Source: Microseira wollei NIES-4236
GTDB taxonomy: Bacteria; Cyanobacteriota; Cyanobacteriia; Cyanobacteriales; Aerosakkonemataceae
Direction: 5' to 3'
NCBI RefSeq assembly: GCF_020521235.1
Contig: NZ_BLAY01000089.1
Location: 1-41,615, forward strand
DNA length: 41,615 nucleotides
Shown here: in pieces, positions 8,209-15,519 of the stretch
Layout of the letters: every line of letters begins with the position of its first letter
Numbering within the stretch: position 1 is the stretch's first letter
Notes under the pieces: generated by a model
What the model saw: the letters and a program-made list of their open reading frames with translations, nothing else
The model's database searches: none
Told to the model about the DNA's origin: nothing
Position numbers and translations under genes: made by a program

Positions 8209-8523
8209 TCATTCCGATGCAACCGGATTTGATATGAATGCTTCACTTTGAACGCTGCTTTGATTTGGCTGGATTAATCGATTTTTCTCAAATCTAGGCA
8301 GAGTCACCATGCCAAGTAAAACCAAACCCGCGATCAAAAGTAACTGGGTAACTAAATCGGGAGATTTTTCGGGATTTTCTTGAGGAATTTTCTTAGTATC
8401 GCAAATTTTTTCACAAACAGTGCAAAAGTAGAGGTGTTGTTTGTCAGAGTCAGGATGCCTTTGGAAATTACAGGGCAACGAATGAAGATTCGTGTTATCT
8501 TGGTAAGGACAATCTTTAGACAT
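8209..8523 (-). CDS. Small hypothetical protein with a Cys-rich segment and one membrane helix
   Basis: This 104-aa protein is not recognised. It has Cys/His residues near the N-terminus (DCPYQ, LPCNFQRH, FCTVCEKIC), which could bind metal, and one clear membrane helix at about residues 58-76 (VTQLLLIAGLVLLGMVTLP), followed by a polar tail. It stands alone between repeat-rich gaps. A shine-dalgarno site is not evident. The composition looks like a real protein rather than a shadow frame, but homology was not tested. Confidence 0.5.
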   Translation of the reverse strand: MSKDCPYQDNTNLHSLPCNFQRHPDSDKQHLYFCTVCEKICDTKKIPQENPEKSPDLVTQLLLIAGLVLLGMVTLPRFEKNRLIQPNQSSVQSEAFISNPVASE

Positions 8524-8644
8524 AGTTCTATATCGATTCTGTTGTTTTAACTATGTCAGTACATTCATGCACCCAGTGAGAATGTGTAAGAAGACTCACA
8601 AAATACTCACCCACATACCCATTTGTGCAAAGTACATAAGAAAA

Positions 8645-8677
8645 AGAAACCCGGTTTTTTCAAAAAACCGGGTTTCT
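8645..8677. terminator. Long perfect hairpin, terminator-like, of the AGAAACCCGG family
   Basis: AGAAACCCGGTTTTTT and AAAAAACCGGGTTTCT pair across one base. It lies about 75 bases past the stop of the minus-strand STAND gene. It is one of the dispersed AGAAACC repeats and may double as a terminator. Confidence 0.45.
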
Positions 8678-8750
8678 CGTGTTGCGCCGACATGGGATCC
8701 CAGAGACTAGATCTCTGACTTCTGTTGTGAAGTCGGGGAGCTGGGTAAAC

Positions 8751-10079
8751 TTAATGACTAAGGACAAATGATTTAATCGTATTTACATACTCCCTTACCA
8801 CAGGTTGTTGCGTAAAACCGTCGTCAGTTTTTTCAATCAGCGATCGCGCTTGCAAAGACTGTAGCACTTCCAGCAACTCTTGTTGCGAAACAGAGGGAAT
8901 AGAAAGCCGCAGTTTCTCCAGCCTCATCGCCTCCCAGTTAATTGCCAGCGAGGACATCACCTGTTTTTCTAAATCTGACAGACGATTAAACTGCTGATCT
9001 AAAATATCGCGAATCTCTCCAAAAACTAGCGTCCCCTGGGCTAAAAAATCAGCGATATTTCCTTCAAATAAATCCTGGATCGCCGTGGCAACGATTTTCA
9101 ACAGCAGCGGATTGCCTGCATAGAAATACGAGAGCTTCTCCCAATCTTCTTCCCAGCCAAAAAGCCCTTTTGTCATCAAAATTTTTCTCGCTTCTATCTC
9201 CTGCAAACCCCCCAAATATTTGCAGCGAACGGGTAAAGTTTTGCCTTCTTGACAAGCCAACCCCCTTGGTTTCTCCCGGCTAGTCAGTACCAAGCAACTT
9301 GGATGGCTTGCTTCTCCAACTATTGTGAAAAACTGACCGTAACCTTCATATCCTTCGCGATAGCGCCCGCCGCAATTGCCACTTTGCAGAACCGCATCAA
9401 TACTATCCAGGATTAGCAGACAAGGTGCGGAGCGTAAATAGTACATTAACTGGCAGATTCTACAGTCCAAAGTCGTTGGTAAATCCGTTCCCCGCTGTTT
9501 TGAAAGGAATTGAACGATCTCTGCCAGAATTGTTTCCACGGGTGGTGCATTGCGGAGACTGCGCCAAATTAGGTACTCAAACTGAGTTTGAATTTGTTCT
9601 GCTAACTTGATAGCCAGAGCAGTTTTACCCATTCCCCCCATGCCCAATATTGCCACCAAACGACATTTATCCTGCAAAATCCATTGCTTGAGAGTAGCGA
9701 GTTCGTCAGTGCGTCCTAAGAAAAAAGAAACATCAATCGCTTCGCCCCAATCTTGGTGCTGGTTATTGTTACCATTGGATGCCAGAAAAGTTTGTGTATC
9801 CTGACTGCTGAGGCTGTTATTGGGAATTGGTGAGAATCGCCGCCGCAGGACAGACCGGAAATTATTTTTAGTGACTTTTTCCCCCAATGACTTAGAGAGC
9901 GCGCGCCACAACCCAGAGCCAACATCCCGCAAATAATTGGCATCGTAACCAGCTAAAGCCGCAATTTCTTCATACACCCGTTCTTCCCAAGCTCCCCGAA
10001 ATACTAGCTCTTGAACGTGATTGAGAGACTCTGGCTTTAGTACAGTCTCCAAAAAAGCAAGTGCGTCTTCTATATTCAT
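8751..10079 (-). CDS. STAND NTPase (NB-ARC/NACHT-like) with vMAP-type N-terminal HTH, no sensor repeats
   Basis: This 442-aa protein starts at the ATG 10079 (MNIEDALAFLETVL). That start fits because the response regulator at 23766 begins with the same domain. Residues 1-80 are the HTH-like domain often at the N-terminus of vWA-MoxR-associated and STAND proteins, ending in the shared string LGEKVTKNNFR. An ATPase domain follows with the GRTDE box, Walker A GMGGMGKT (146-153), Walker B CLLILDSID, the SREK sensor and the GNPLLL box, then a winged-helix segment. Most cyanobacterial relatives continue into WD40 or TPR sensor repeats; this one stops right after the winged helix (about residue 442), so it is either a short form or truncated at its 3' end. 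STAND proteins act as nucleotide-driven switches, many in defence or signalling. Confidence 0.85.
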   Translation of the reverse strand: MNIEDALAFLETVLKPESLNHVQELVFRGAWEERVYEEIAALAGYDANYLRDVGSGLWRALSKSLGEKVTKNNFRSVLRRRFSPIPNNSLSSQDTQTFLASNGNNNQHQDWGEAIDVSFFLGRTDELATLKQWILQDKCRLVAILGMGGMGKTALAIKLAEQIQTQFEYLIWRSLRNAPPVETILAEIVQFLSKQRGTDLPTTLDCRICQLMYYLRSAPCLLILDSIDAVLQSGNCGGRYREGYEGYGQFFTIVGEASHPSCLVLTSREKPRGLACQEGKTLPVRCKYLGGLQEIEARKILMTKGLFGWEEDWEKLSYFYAGNPLLLKIVATAIQDLFEGNIADFLAQGTLVFGEIRDILDQQFNRLSDLEKQVMSSLAINWEAMRLEKLRLSIPSVSQQELLEVLQSLQARSLIEKTDDGFTQQPVVREYVNTIKSFVLSH

Positions 10080-10139
10080 TTTTCCCAGCTTGTAAAAATA
10101 CTTAACAATCCGATTTGTTAAACCAGGTAACCGTTGCAT

Positions 10140-10541
10140 CTACTGCTGTTGGGTGACAGCATCCTACTCCCTTTGCTTGGCAAAGGTTATGCGCTGTACC
10201 CCCATCACAACTACACTTCAGTATTTTTCCATAAATTTCAGGACTATTTTAACAAAACTTAATAATACTTGCCAAAAAATTCTGACATTTTCTCACATTT
10301 TCTTACGGTAAATCAGGAATCTTTAACTTAACTTTATGAAGTAGGCCACTGAAGTCAGTAATTATCAGGGCGATCTGAGAAAAGTAACGAGTTCTCGCCT
10401 CCAAATTGTTACTGACACAAATCAGAAGTGAAAGAGACAGTAGTTTCACTGAGAAATTACCGTTTTTTCAACACTTTGTAGCCTCAAAAATAGCTCTTGA
10501 TTTACATCAGTTGTACTGAATTTTTGCAGGGAGAAACTATC
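10140..10541. other. Gene-free region between divergent STAND and RTX genes
   Basis: About 400 bases without a convincing reading frame. It should hold the promoter of the RTX gene, but no clean -35/-10 pair is visible. AGGGAGA at about 10529 is the ribosome binding site of the RTX gene. Confidence 0.4.
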
Positions 10542-11723
10542 ATGGCAGATTTCTTTGGCGATGGGCTAAACAACAACTTCAGCGGGACTCCTCTAGCCGA
10601 TCTCATGCTTGGTGCGGGTGGAAATGACACGCTCAATGGTGCTGGTGGTAACGACCTATTGCTGGGTGATTCTGGAAATGATTCACTCATTGGTGGTGCT
10701 GGTCTAGACACTCTCTATGGTGGAGAAGGCAACGATACCCTAGATGCAACTGGAGGAGGTCCTGATACGCTCATTGGTGGAGTTGGCAACGACGTTTACA
10801 TTGTTGACAGCACAGGTGACACGATCTTAGAGGGTGCCGGCGCTGCTGGGGGCATCGATACCGTCCGGTCTTCCGTCACCTATACGCTGGGTGCCAACGT
10901 GGAGAACCTGGTACTCACGGGTGTCCTCAATATCAACGGTACGGGCAATGGCCTTGCCAACCAAATCACTGGGAATAGTGGCAACAACATTCTCAGCGGT
11001 TTAGGTGGCAATGACACCCTTACTGGCGGTGCTGGCAACGACACGATGAGTGGCGGTGCTGACAACGACACGATGAGTGGCGGTATCGGCAACGACATCA
11101 TGAGCGGCGGTAATGGCGACGACAACATGAGCGGTGGCGATGGCAACGACAACATGAATGGAGATGCTGGCAACGACATCATGAATGGAGATGCTGGCAA
11201 CGACATCATGAATGGAGATGCTGGCAACGACAACATGAATGGCGGTGCTGGTAACGACAACATGAGCGGTGGCGATGGCCTCGACACCCTTACTGGCGGT
11301 ACAGGCAGTGACACCCTGGCTGGCGGTGCTGGTAACGATGTCCTAATTGACGGGGGCGGTAATGACCGCTTCCTCTTCAACACAACCTTTGCTACCGCCG
11401 GTGTAGATACGGTTAATAACCTCTCAGTCGGCGTTGACAAAATTGTCCTCGACAAGACAATCTTCGCCGCCCTCGAAACAGTTCCTATTCCGGGTGGTGC
11501 TGTGTTGCTAGCCAACGACTTTGCCGTCATCAATACGAATGCCTTCATCGAAAACATCACAGCGGGAAATACCAATGCTGAGATTGTTTACAACACCGTA
11601 ACCGGCAATTTGTTCTACAACCCGGATAATAATACACCAGGTCTTGTGGGCGGTGGTCAGTTTGCCACACTCGTCGGTTCTCCGAATAATTTATCAAGAA
11701 CCGACTTCCTCGTTGTGGTGTAG
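10542..11723 (+). CDS. RTX (hemolysin-type calcium-binding) secreted protein
   Basis: This 393-aa protein starts at the ATG 10542 after the strong site AGGGAGA. It is built from GGxGxDxLx nonapeptides in two blocks, residues about 18-80 and 150-285, which bind calcium as parallel beta-rolls outside the cell. Between them is a segment (DTVRSSVTYTLGANVENLVL) common in cyanobacterial RTX proteins. The C-terminal 110 residues (GNDRFLFNT...DFLVVV) resemble the end of the protein at 12005-13657 and should hold the uncleaved type I secretion signal. There is no N-terminal signal peptide. Around 11150-11255 the repeat codons are nearly identical 27-mers (MNGDAGNDI units), a sign of recent expansion. 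A transporter of the non-processing type would be needed; none is adjacent. Confidence 0.9.
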   Translation: MADFFGDGLNNNFSGTPLADLMLGAGGNDTLNGAGGNDLLLGDSGNDSLIGGAGLDTLYGGEGNDTLDATGGGPDTLIGGVGNDVYIVDSTGDTILEGAGAAGGIDTVRSSVTYTLGANVENLVLTGVLNINGTGNGLANQITGNSGNNILSGLGGNDTLTGGAGNDTMSGGADNDTMSGGIGNDIMSGGNGDDNMSGGDGNDNMNGDAGNDIMNGDAGNDIMNGDAGNDNMNGGAGNDNMSGGDGLDTLTGGTGSDTLAGGAGNDVLIDGGGNDRFLFNTTFATAGVDTVNNLSVGVDKIVLDKTIFAALETVPIPGGAVLLANDFAVINTNAFIENITAGNTNAEIVYNTVTGNLFYNPDNNTPGLVGGGQFATLVGSPNNLSRTDFLVVV

Positions 11724-11739
11724 CAATAATTGCGGAATC

Positions 11740-11935
11740 TCAGAATTGAGAAACTCGGTTTCTGCGTCCATATTTCGTTGCTCTTCAAATGACTTGTGCT
11801 AGAAACCGGGTTTCTTTGTGTAAGTCCTACTAACTCAAGTTGCTAGTTATCTCTCTGGGAGCGGCTAATGGCTAATGGCTAATGGCGAGATTGGTAAAAA
11901 TCCAAGCTTAGCAATTAGCAATTAGCAATTAGCAA
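11740..11935. repeat. Repeat cluster between the RTX genes
   Basis: It contains an AGAAACCGGGTTTCT palindrome with the right edge TTTGTGTAAGTCCT (about 11800-11830), three GGCTAAT heptamers at 11863-11886 and four TTAGCAA heptamers at 11908-11935. Confidence 0.6.
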
Positions 11936-12004
11936 CGCCAAAGTTTATAACTAGCAACTTGCGTTACTACATCCTCTCAAAAAACTGAAATAGAGGCGGA
12001 AAAT

Positions 12005-13657
12005 ATGCCAAATTTGTCCTTGCTAGGCGATAGACCATTTGCTCCGATTACAGTAGGTCTAGACAATAACTTTACGAAAAACGATGGAGGATGGATTACT
12101 CAGAATGACTATCCCCGCCAGCTAGCCGATGTTAATGGTGATGGTCGAGACGATATTGTTGGTTTTGGTTTTGACGCCGTTTATGTCTCCCTGGCTAACG
12201 CCAATGGCACCTTTGCTCCGATTACAGTAGGTCTAGACAATAACTTTACGAAAAACGATGGAGGATGGATTACTCAGAATGACTATCCCCGACTGCTAGC
12301 CGATGTTAATGGGGATGGTAGAGACGATATTGTCGGTTTTGGTTTTGACGCCGTTTATGTGTCCCTGGCTAACGCCAATGGCACCTTTGCTCCGATTACA
12401 GTAGGTCTAGACAATAACTTTACGAAAAACGATGGCGGATGGATTACTCAGAATGACTATCCCCGCCAATTAGCCGATGTCAATGGGGATGGTTTAGCCG
12501 ATATTGTCGGTTTTGGTTTAGACAACGTTTATGTCTCCCTGGCTAATGGCAATGGCACTTTTGCTCCGATTACAGTAGGTCTAGACAATAACTTTACGAA
12601 AAACGATGGAGGATGGATTACTCAGAATGATTATCCCCGTCAGCTAGCTGATGTTAATGGGGATGGTTTAGCCGATATTGTTGGTTTTGGTTTAGACGCC
12701 GTTTATGTCTCGCTGGCTAAAGGAGATGGCACTTTTAATCCGATCGCAGTAGGTCTAGACAATAACTTTACGAAAAACGATGGGGGATGGATCGCTCAGA
12801 ATGATTATCCGCGTCAGCTAGCTGATGTTAATGGGGATGGTTTAGCCGATATTGTCGGTTTTGGTTTTGACAACGTATTCGTCTCATTTGCTAACGGCGA
12901 CGGCACCTTTGCTAATGCCACAGTAGGTGTGGCAAATAACTTTGCGAAAAATGGTGGGGGATGGATTACTCAGGATGATTATCCGCGCCAACTAGGTGAT
13001 GTTAATGGAGATGGTCGCGCCGATATTGTCGGTTTTGGTTTTGACAACGTTTTTGTCTCCCTGGGAACTACCAATAAAAATGATTCAATTGTCGGTGGCA
13101 GCGGTAATGAAACCCTCGATGGGTTAAGTGGCAATGATACTCTCAGAGGTGGTGCTGGGGACGACAAATTATATGGTCGTTCTGGCAATGATTCGTTGGA
13201 CGGGGGTATTGGGAACGACTATCTAGATGGTGGCACTGGCAATGACACCCTCGACGGTGGAGACGGGAATGATACGATTGCTGGCGGTGCAGGTAATGAC
13301 CGACTGATTGATGGTGGTGGAGACGATCGCTTCCTGTTCAACACACCCCTCGCCACTGCTGGTGTAGATACCGTCGATGACCTGACAGTTGGCTTCGATA
13401 AAATTGTCCTGGCTAAGTGGGTATTTTCGGAACTCGAAACTGCTGCTGGTGGTACTTTGTTGGCTTCAGACTTTGCCAACGTCACTGGTAGCGAAGCCAC
13501 TAGCGCATTTGAGATTGTTTATAACCGTACAACTGGTGGCTTGTTCTACAACTCGAATGGGGCTTTACCAGGGTTTGGCACAGGAGGCGGTCAGTTTGCC
13601 ACCCTGGTCGGGTCTCCCGATACGGTATCAAATACTGACTTCCTTGTTGTGGCGTAA
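12005..13657 (+). CDS. Secreted FG-GAP/VCBS-repeat plus RTX protein
   Basis: This 550-aa protein starts at the ATG 12005 with GAGGCGG upstream. Residues about 12-358 are six 58-residue repeats, each with GLDNNFTKNDGGWITQNDYP followed by LADVNGDG.DDIVGFG. The DVNGDGxxD loop is the calcium-binding loop of FG-GAP/VCBS beta-propeller blades. Units start at 12041, 12215, 12389, 12563, 12737 and 12911, and the first four are nearly identical at the DNA level. Residues about 360-440 are RTX nonapeptides (GGSGNETLDG, GGAGDDKLYG and so on). The C-terminus (DDRFLFNTPLATAGVDTVDD...DFLVVA) matches that of the RTX protein before it and should be the type I secretion signal. The likely place is the cell surface or medium; the ligand is unknown. 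Confidence 0.9.
   Translation: MPNLSLLGDRPFAPITVGLDNNFTKNDGGWITQNDYPRQLADVNGDGRDDIVGFGFDAVYVSLANANGTFAPITVGLDNNFTKNDGGWITQNDYPRLLADVNGDGRDDIVGFGFDAVYVSLANANGTFAPITVGLDNNFTKNDGGWITQNDYPRQLADVNGDGLADIVGFGLDNVYVSLANGNGTFAPITVGLDNNFTKNDGGWITQNDYPRQLADVNGDGLADIVGFGLDAVYVSLAKGDGTFNPIAVGLDNNFTKNDGGWIAQNDYPRQLADVNGDGLADIVGFGFDNVFVSFANGDGTFANATVGVANNFAKNGGGWITQDDYPRQLGDVNGDGRADIVGFGFDNVFVSLGTTNKNDSIVGGSGNETLDGLSGNDTLRGGAGDDKLYGRSGNDSLDGGIGNDYLDGGTGNDTLDGGDGNDTIAGGAGNDRLIDGGGDDRFLFNTPLATAGVDTVDDLTVGFDKIVLAKWVFSELETAAGGTLLASDFANVTGSEATSAFEIVYNRTTGGLFYNSNGALPGFGTGGGQFATLVGSPDTVSNTDFLVVA
12041..13084 (+). repeat. Six tandem 174-bp repeats within the FG-GAP gene
   Basis: The period is exactly 174 bases (58 codons). 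The first four copies differ at only a few positions; the fifth and sixth are more diverged (the sixth has GVANNFAKNGGG in place of GLDNNFTKNDGG). Confidence 0.92.
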
Positions 13658-13730
13658 CGACGATCTGAGAAACCGAGTTTTTTTCATAGAAACCCGGTTT
13701 CTTTGCCTAAGTCCTGAGAGTTTAGTTGCA

Positions 13731-13765
13731 ACAGGGCTGACAAATTTCCAGCCCTGTTTGTTTTG
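13731..13765 (+). terminator. Terminator hairpin after the FG-GAP/RTX gene
   Basis: ACAGGGCTG and CAGCCCTGT pair around a 9-base loop and are followed by TTGTTTTG. It sits between two converging genes, so it can serve both. An AGAAACCCGGTTTCT repeat precedes it (about 13665-13715). Confidence 0.6.
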
Positions 13766-13775
13766 TCGATATTAA

Positions 13776-14582
13776 TCAAGAACTGACAATTCCCGACCAC
13801 TGAACTTTTTTCTCTTTGTCTCTACGATAAGAGAAGAAATGTTCGGGTTGTTGATAGGTGCAATGAGGCGCGATCGCCACCTGTTCGCCACAAATTCCCA
13901 TCCGTTCTAATTGCAACTCGTTCACCCTCCGCACATCCAACCGCACCTTTCCATCTTCCTCATCGGGTAATATCGGTGGATTCGGTAACCATTGCAACGT
14001 GTCTAGAATTTCTTGCGGTGAATCCGATGGTATAATGCTGGCTCCGACTTGGGCGGCAACTTGCACATCGACTTGGTAGACTTCCCCCGCGATCGCCGGC
14101 CCCATGGCAATGCGAAGATGCTTAAGTTGACTGCCATTGGATTGGAGACGCGCGATCGCCACAGGTAAAATCTTCTGTGCAGTCCCCCGCCACCCCGCGT
14201 GTATCGCCGCGACTTGTCCTGTCTCCACATCCCCAATTAACACCGGCGTACAATCTGCCGTACAAATCCACACCGCCTGATCTGCCCGTTCTGTTACGAT
14301 ACCATCCGCCGGGGGCAGAAAATCTTTATCCAGCTTCCCGATTTCTGTTGCCGCGCCGACGAACTGTTCCACTTGCTTTGCCGTAACGACAGTATTGCCA
14401 TGTACCTGTTGTGCCCGATAAACCTTGACATCGGGACGCAATGCTGCTAAAAATTCTGCCGGATAGAGAGGCCAAAACTGCTGGGTAAAAAAGCCGTGAG
14501 GCCACTTTTCCAAAAGACTACAGGTAAGATAGGGCAATCCTTCCCAAGTGCGCCAGTGCCAGGTATGCATAGATTGGGTCAT
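13776..14582 (-). CDS. pgeF: Purine nucleoside phosphorylase / peptidoglycan editing factor (YfiH/DUF152 family)
   Basis: This 268-aa protein has the full YfiH pattern: QVHGN (first metal His), TADCTPVLIGD (metal Cys) and AAIHAGWRGT (second His), then RIAMGPAIAGEVYQVD and the C-terminal HCTYQQPEHFFSYRRD. This family was first called multicopper polyphenol oxidase (laccase). It is now linked to zinc-dependent purine nucleoside phosphorolysis and to keeping wrongly built peptidoglycan precursors out. It is a stand-alone minus-strand gene, diverging from birA. MTQSM offers two start codons (14582 or 14570), and either fits. Confidence 0.92.
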   Translation of the reverse strand: MTQSMHTWHWRTWEGLPYLTCSLLEKWPHGFFTQQFWPLYPAEFLAALRPDVKVYRAQQVHGNTVVTAKQVEQFVGAATEIGKLDKDFLPPADGIVTERADQAVWICTADCTPVLIGDVETGQVAAIHAGWRGTAQKILPVAIARLQSNGSQLKHLRIAMGPAIAGEVYQVDVQVAAQVGASIIPSDSPQEILDTLQWLPNPPILPDEEDGKVRLDVRRVNELQLERMGICGEQVAIAPHCTYQQPEHFFSYRRDKEKKVQWSGIVSS

Positions 14583-14659
14583 CGGTAGTGGGTCGTGGGT
14601 AGTAGGTATTTTTTACCTAGTATCACAAAATCTCTTGGACTGTAATCCGCAGCCACACT

Positions 14660-14691
14660 CAATCTAAAATCTAAAATCTGAAATCTAAAAT
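14660..14691. repeat. AATCTAAA short tandem repeat
   Basis: AATCTAAAATCTAAAATCTG and a further AATCTAAAA, the cyanobacterial STRR type, directly upstream of birA. Other copies are at 19571-19602, 20742-20788 (inverted) and 31203-31234. Confidence 0.7.
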
Positions 14692-14703
14692 TTTCAATCA
14701 CCA

Positions 14704-15492
14704 GTGGAATTCAATCGGCAAAAATTTATCGCAGCGATAGGTGCGTCCCCACAAGAAACGCCGCATAATTTCCAGATCTTTGAAACCGTCGCTTCAACTA
14801 ACCAGACGCTGTGGCAGTTACTTGAGGGCAACGCACCCCCCCGAACCGTTGTGATCGCCACCCAACAAACCGCAGGACGAGGACAGTGGGGCAGGCATTG
14901 GCAATCTGCACCGGGTGGATTATACTTATCCCTGGCGCTGTTTCCAAAGGTGCCAACTCAATTGGCGGCTGGTCTGACTCTATGCAGTGCTTGGGGAATT
15001 GCTACCGCTTTGCGCGACAAAGGCATTCCAGTCTGGCTCAAATGGCCCAACGACCTCGTACTTTCAGGGCGCAAATTAGGGGGCATTCTTACCGAAACTA
15101 GAGTACAGCAAGGGAAAATCGCCAAAGCTGTTGTGGGAGTAGGCATTAACTGGGCTAATTCAGTTCCGGAAACAGGGATCAATTTACAATCCTTTTTAGA
15201 AAATAACCCAGTATCGCCGATTACCTCGCTGGAAATCTTAGCTGCTGTTACTCTCATGGGAATTGTTTCTGGATACCAATATTGGCAGGAAAAAGGAATC
15301 GATCATCTATTGCCAGCTTATGAAAATATACTGACCAATATGGGTCAAACAGTCACAGTCGATGGACAAGCGGGGGTAGTAGTGGGAGTTTGTGCCAGAG
15401 GCAATTTGCGGGTGCAAATCTGTCAAACGGGAGTTGCAACCCCTGTGGAAATTAGCGTAGAGCCCGGTACAATCAGTCTGGGTTATAGATAA
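14704..15492 (+). CDS. birA: Biotin--[acetyl-CoA-carboxylase] ligase
   Basis: This 262-aa protein is a class I ligase without the DNA-binding domain. It shows ETVASTNQTLW, the biotinyl-AMP loop QQTAGRGQWGRHWQS, KWPNDLVLSGRKLGGILTE and GVGINW in order, then a C-terminal beta domain (GQTVTVDGQAGVVVGV). It joins biotin to the carrier protein of acetyl-CoA carboxylase through biotinyl-AMP. The start is a GTG at 14704; no in-frame ATG exists before the conserved core. The next gene starts about 25 bases downstream, so the two may be co-transcribed. Confidence 0.95.
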   Translation: MEFNRQKFIAAIGASPQETPHNFQIFETVASTNQTLWQLLEGNAPPRTVVIATQQTAGRGQWGRHWQSAPGGLYLSLALFPKVPTQLAAGLTLCSAWGIATALRDKGIPVWLKWPNDLVLSGRKLGGILTETRVQQGKIAKAVVGVGINWANSVPETGINLQSFLENNPVSPITSLEILAAVTLMGIVSGYQYWQEKGIDHLLPAYENILTNMGQTVTVDGQAGVVVGVCARGNLRVQICQTGVATPVEISVEPGTISLGYR

Positions 15493-15519
15493 AGTTTTAG
15501 TCAATTTACTTACGGTGTG

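Noticed and set aside
10542-13657. RTX proteins as substrates of the neighbouring C39 exporter
   Set aside because: They lack an N-terminal double-glycine leader and carry a C-terminal signal; the C39 domain has an intact catalytic Cys, typical for leader-processing exporters.
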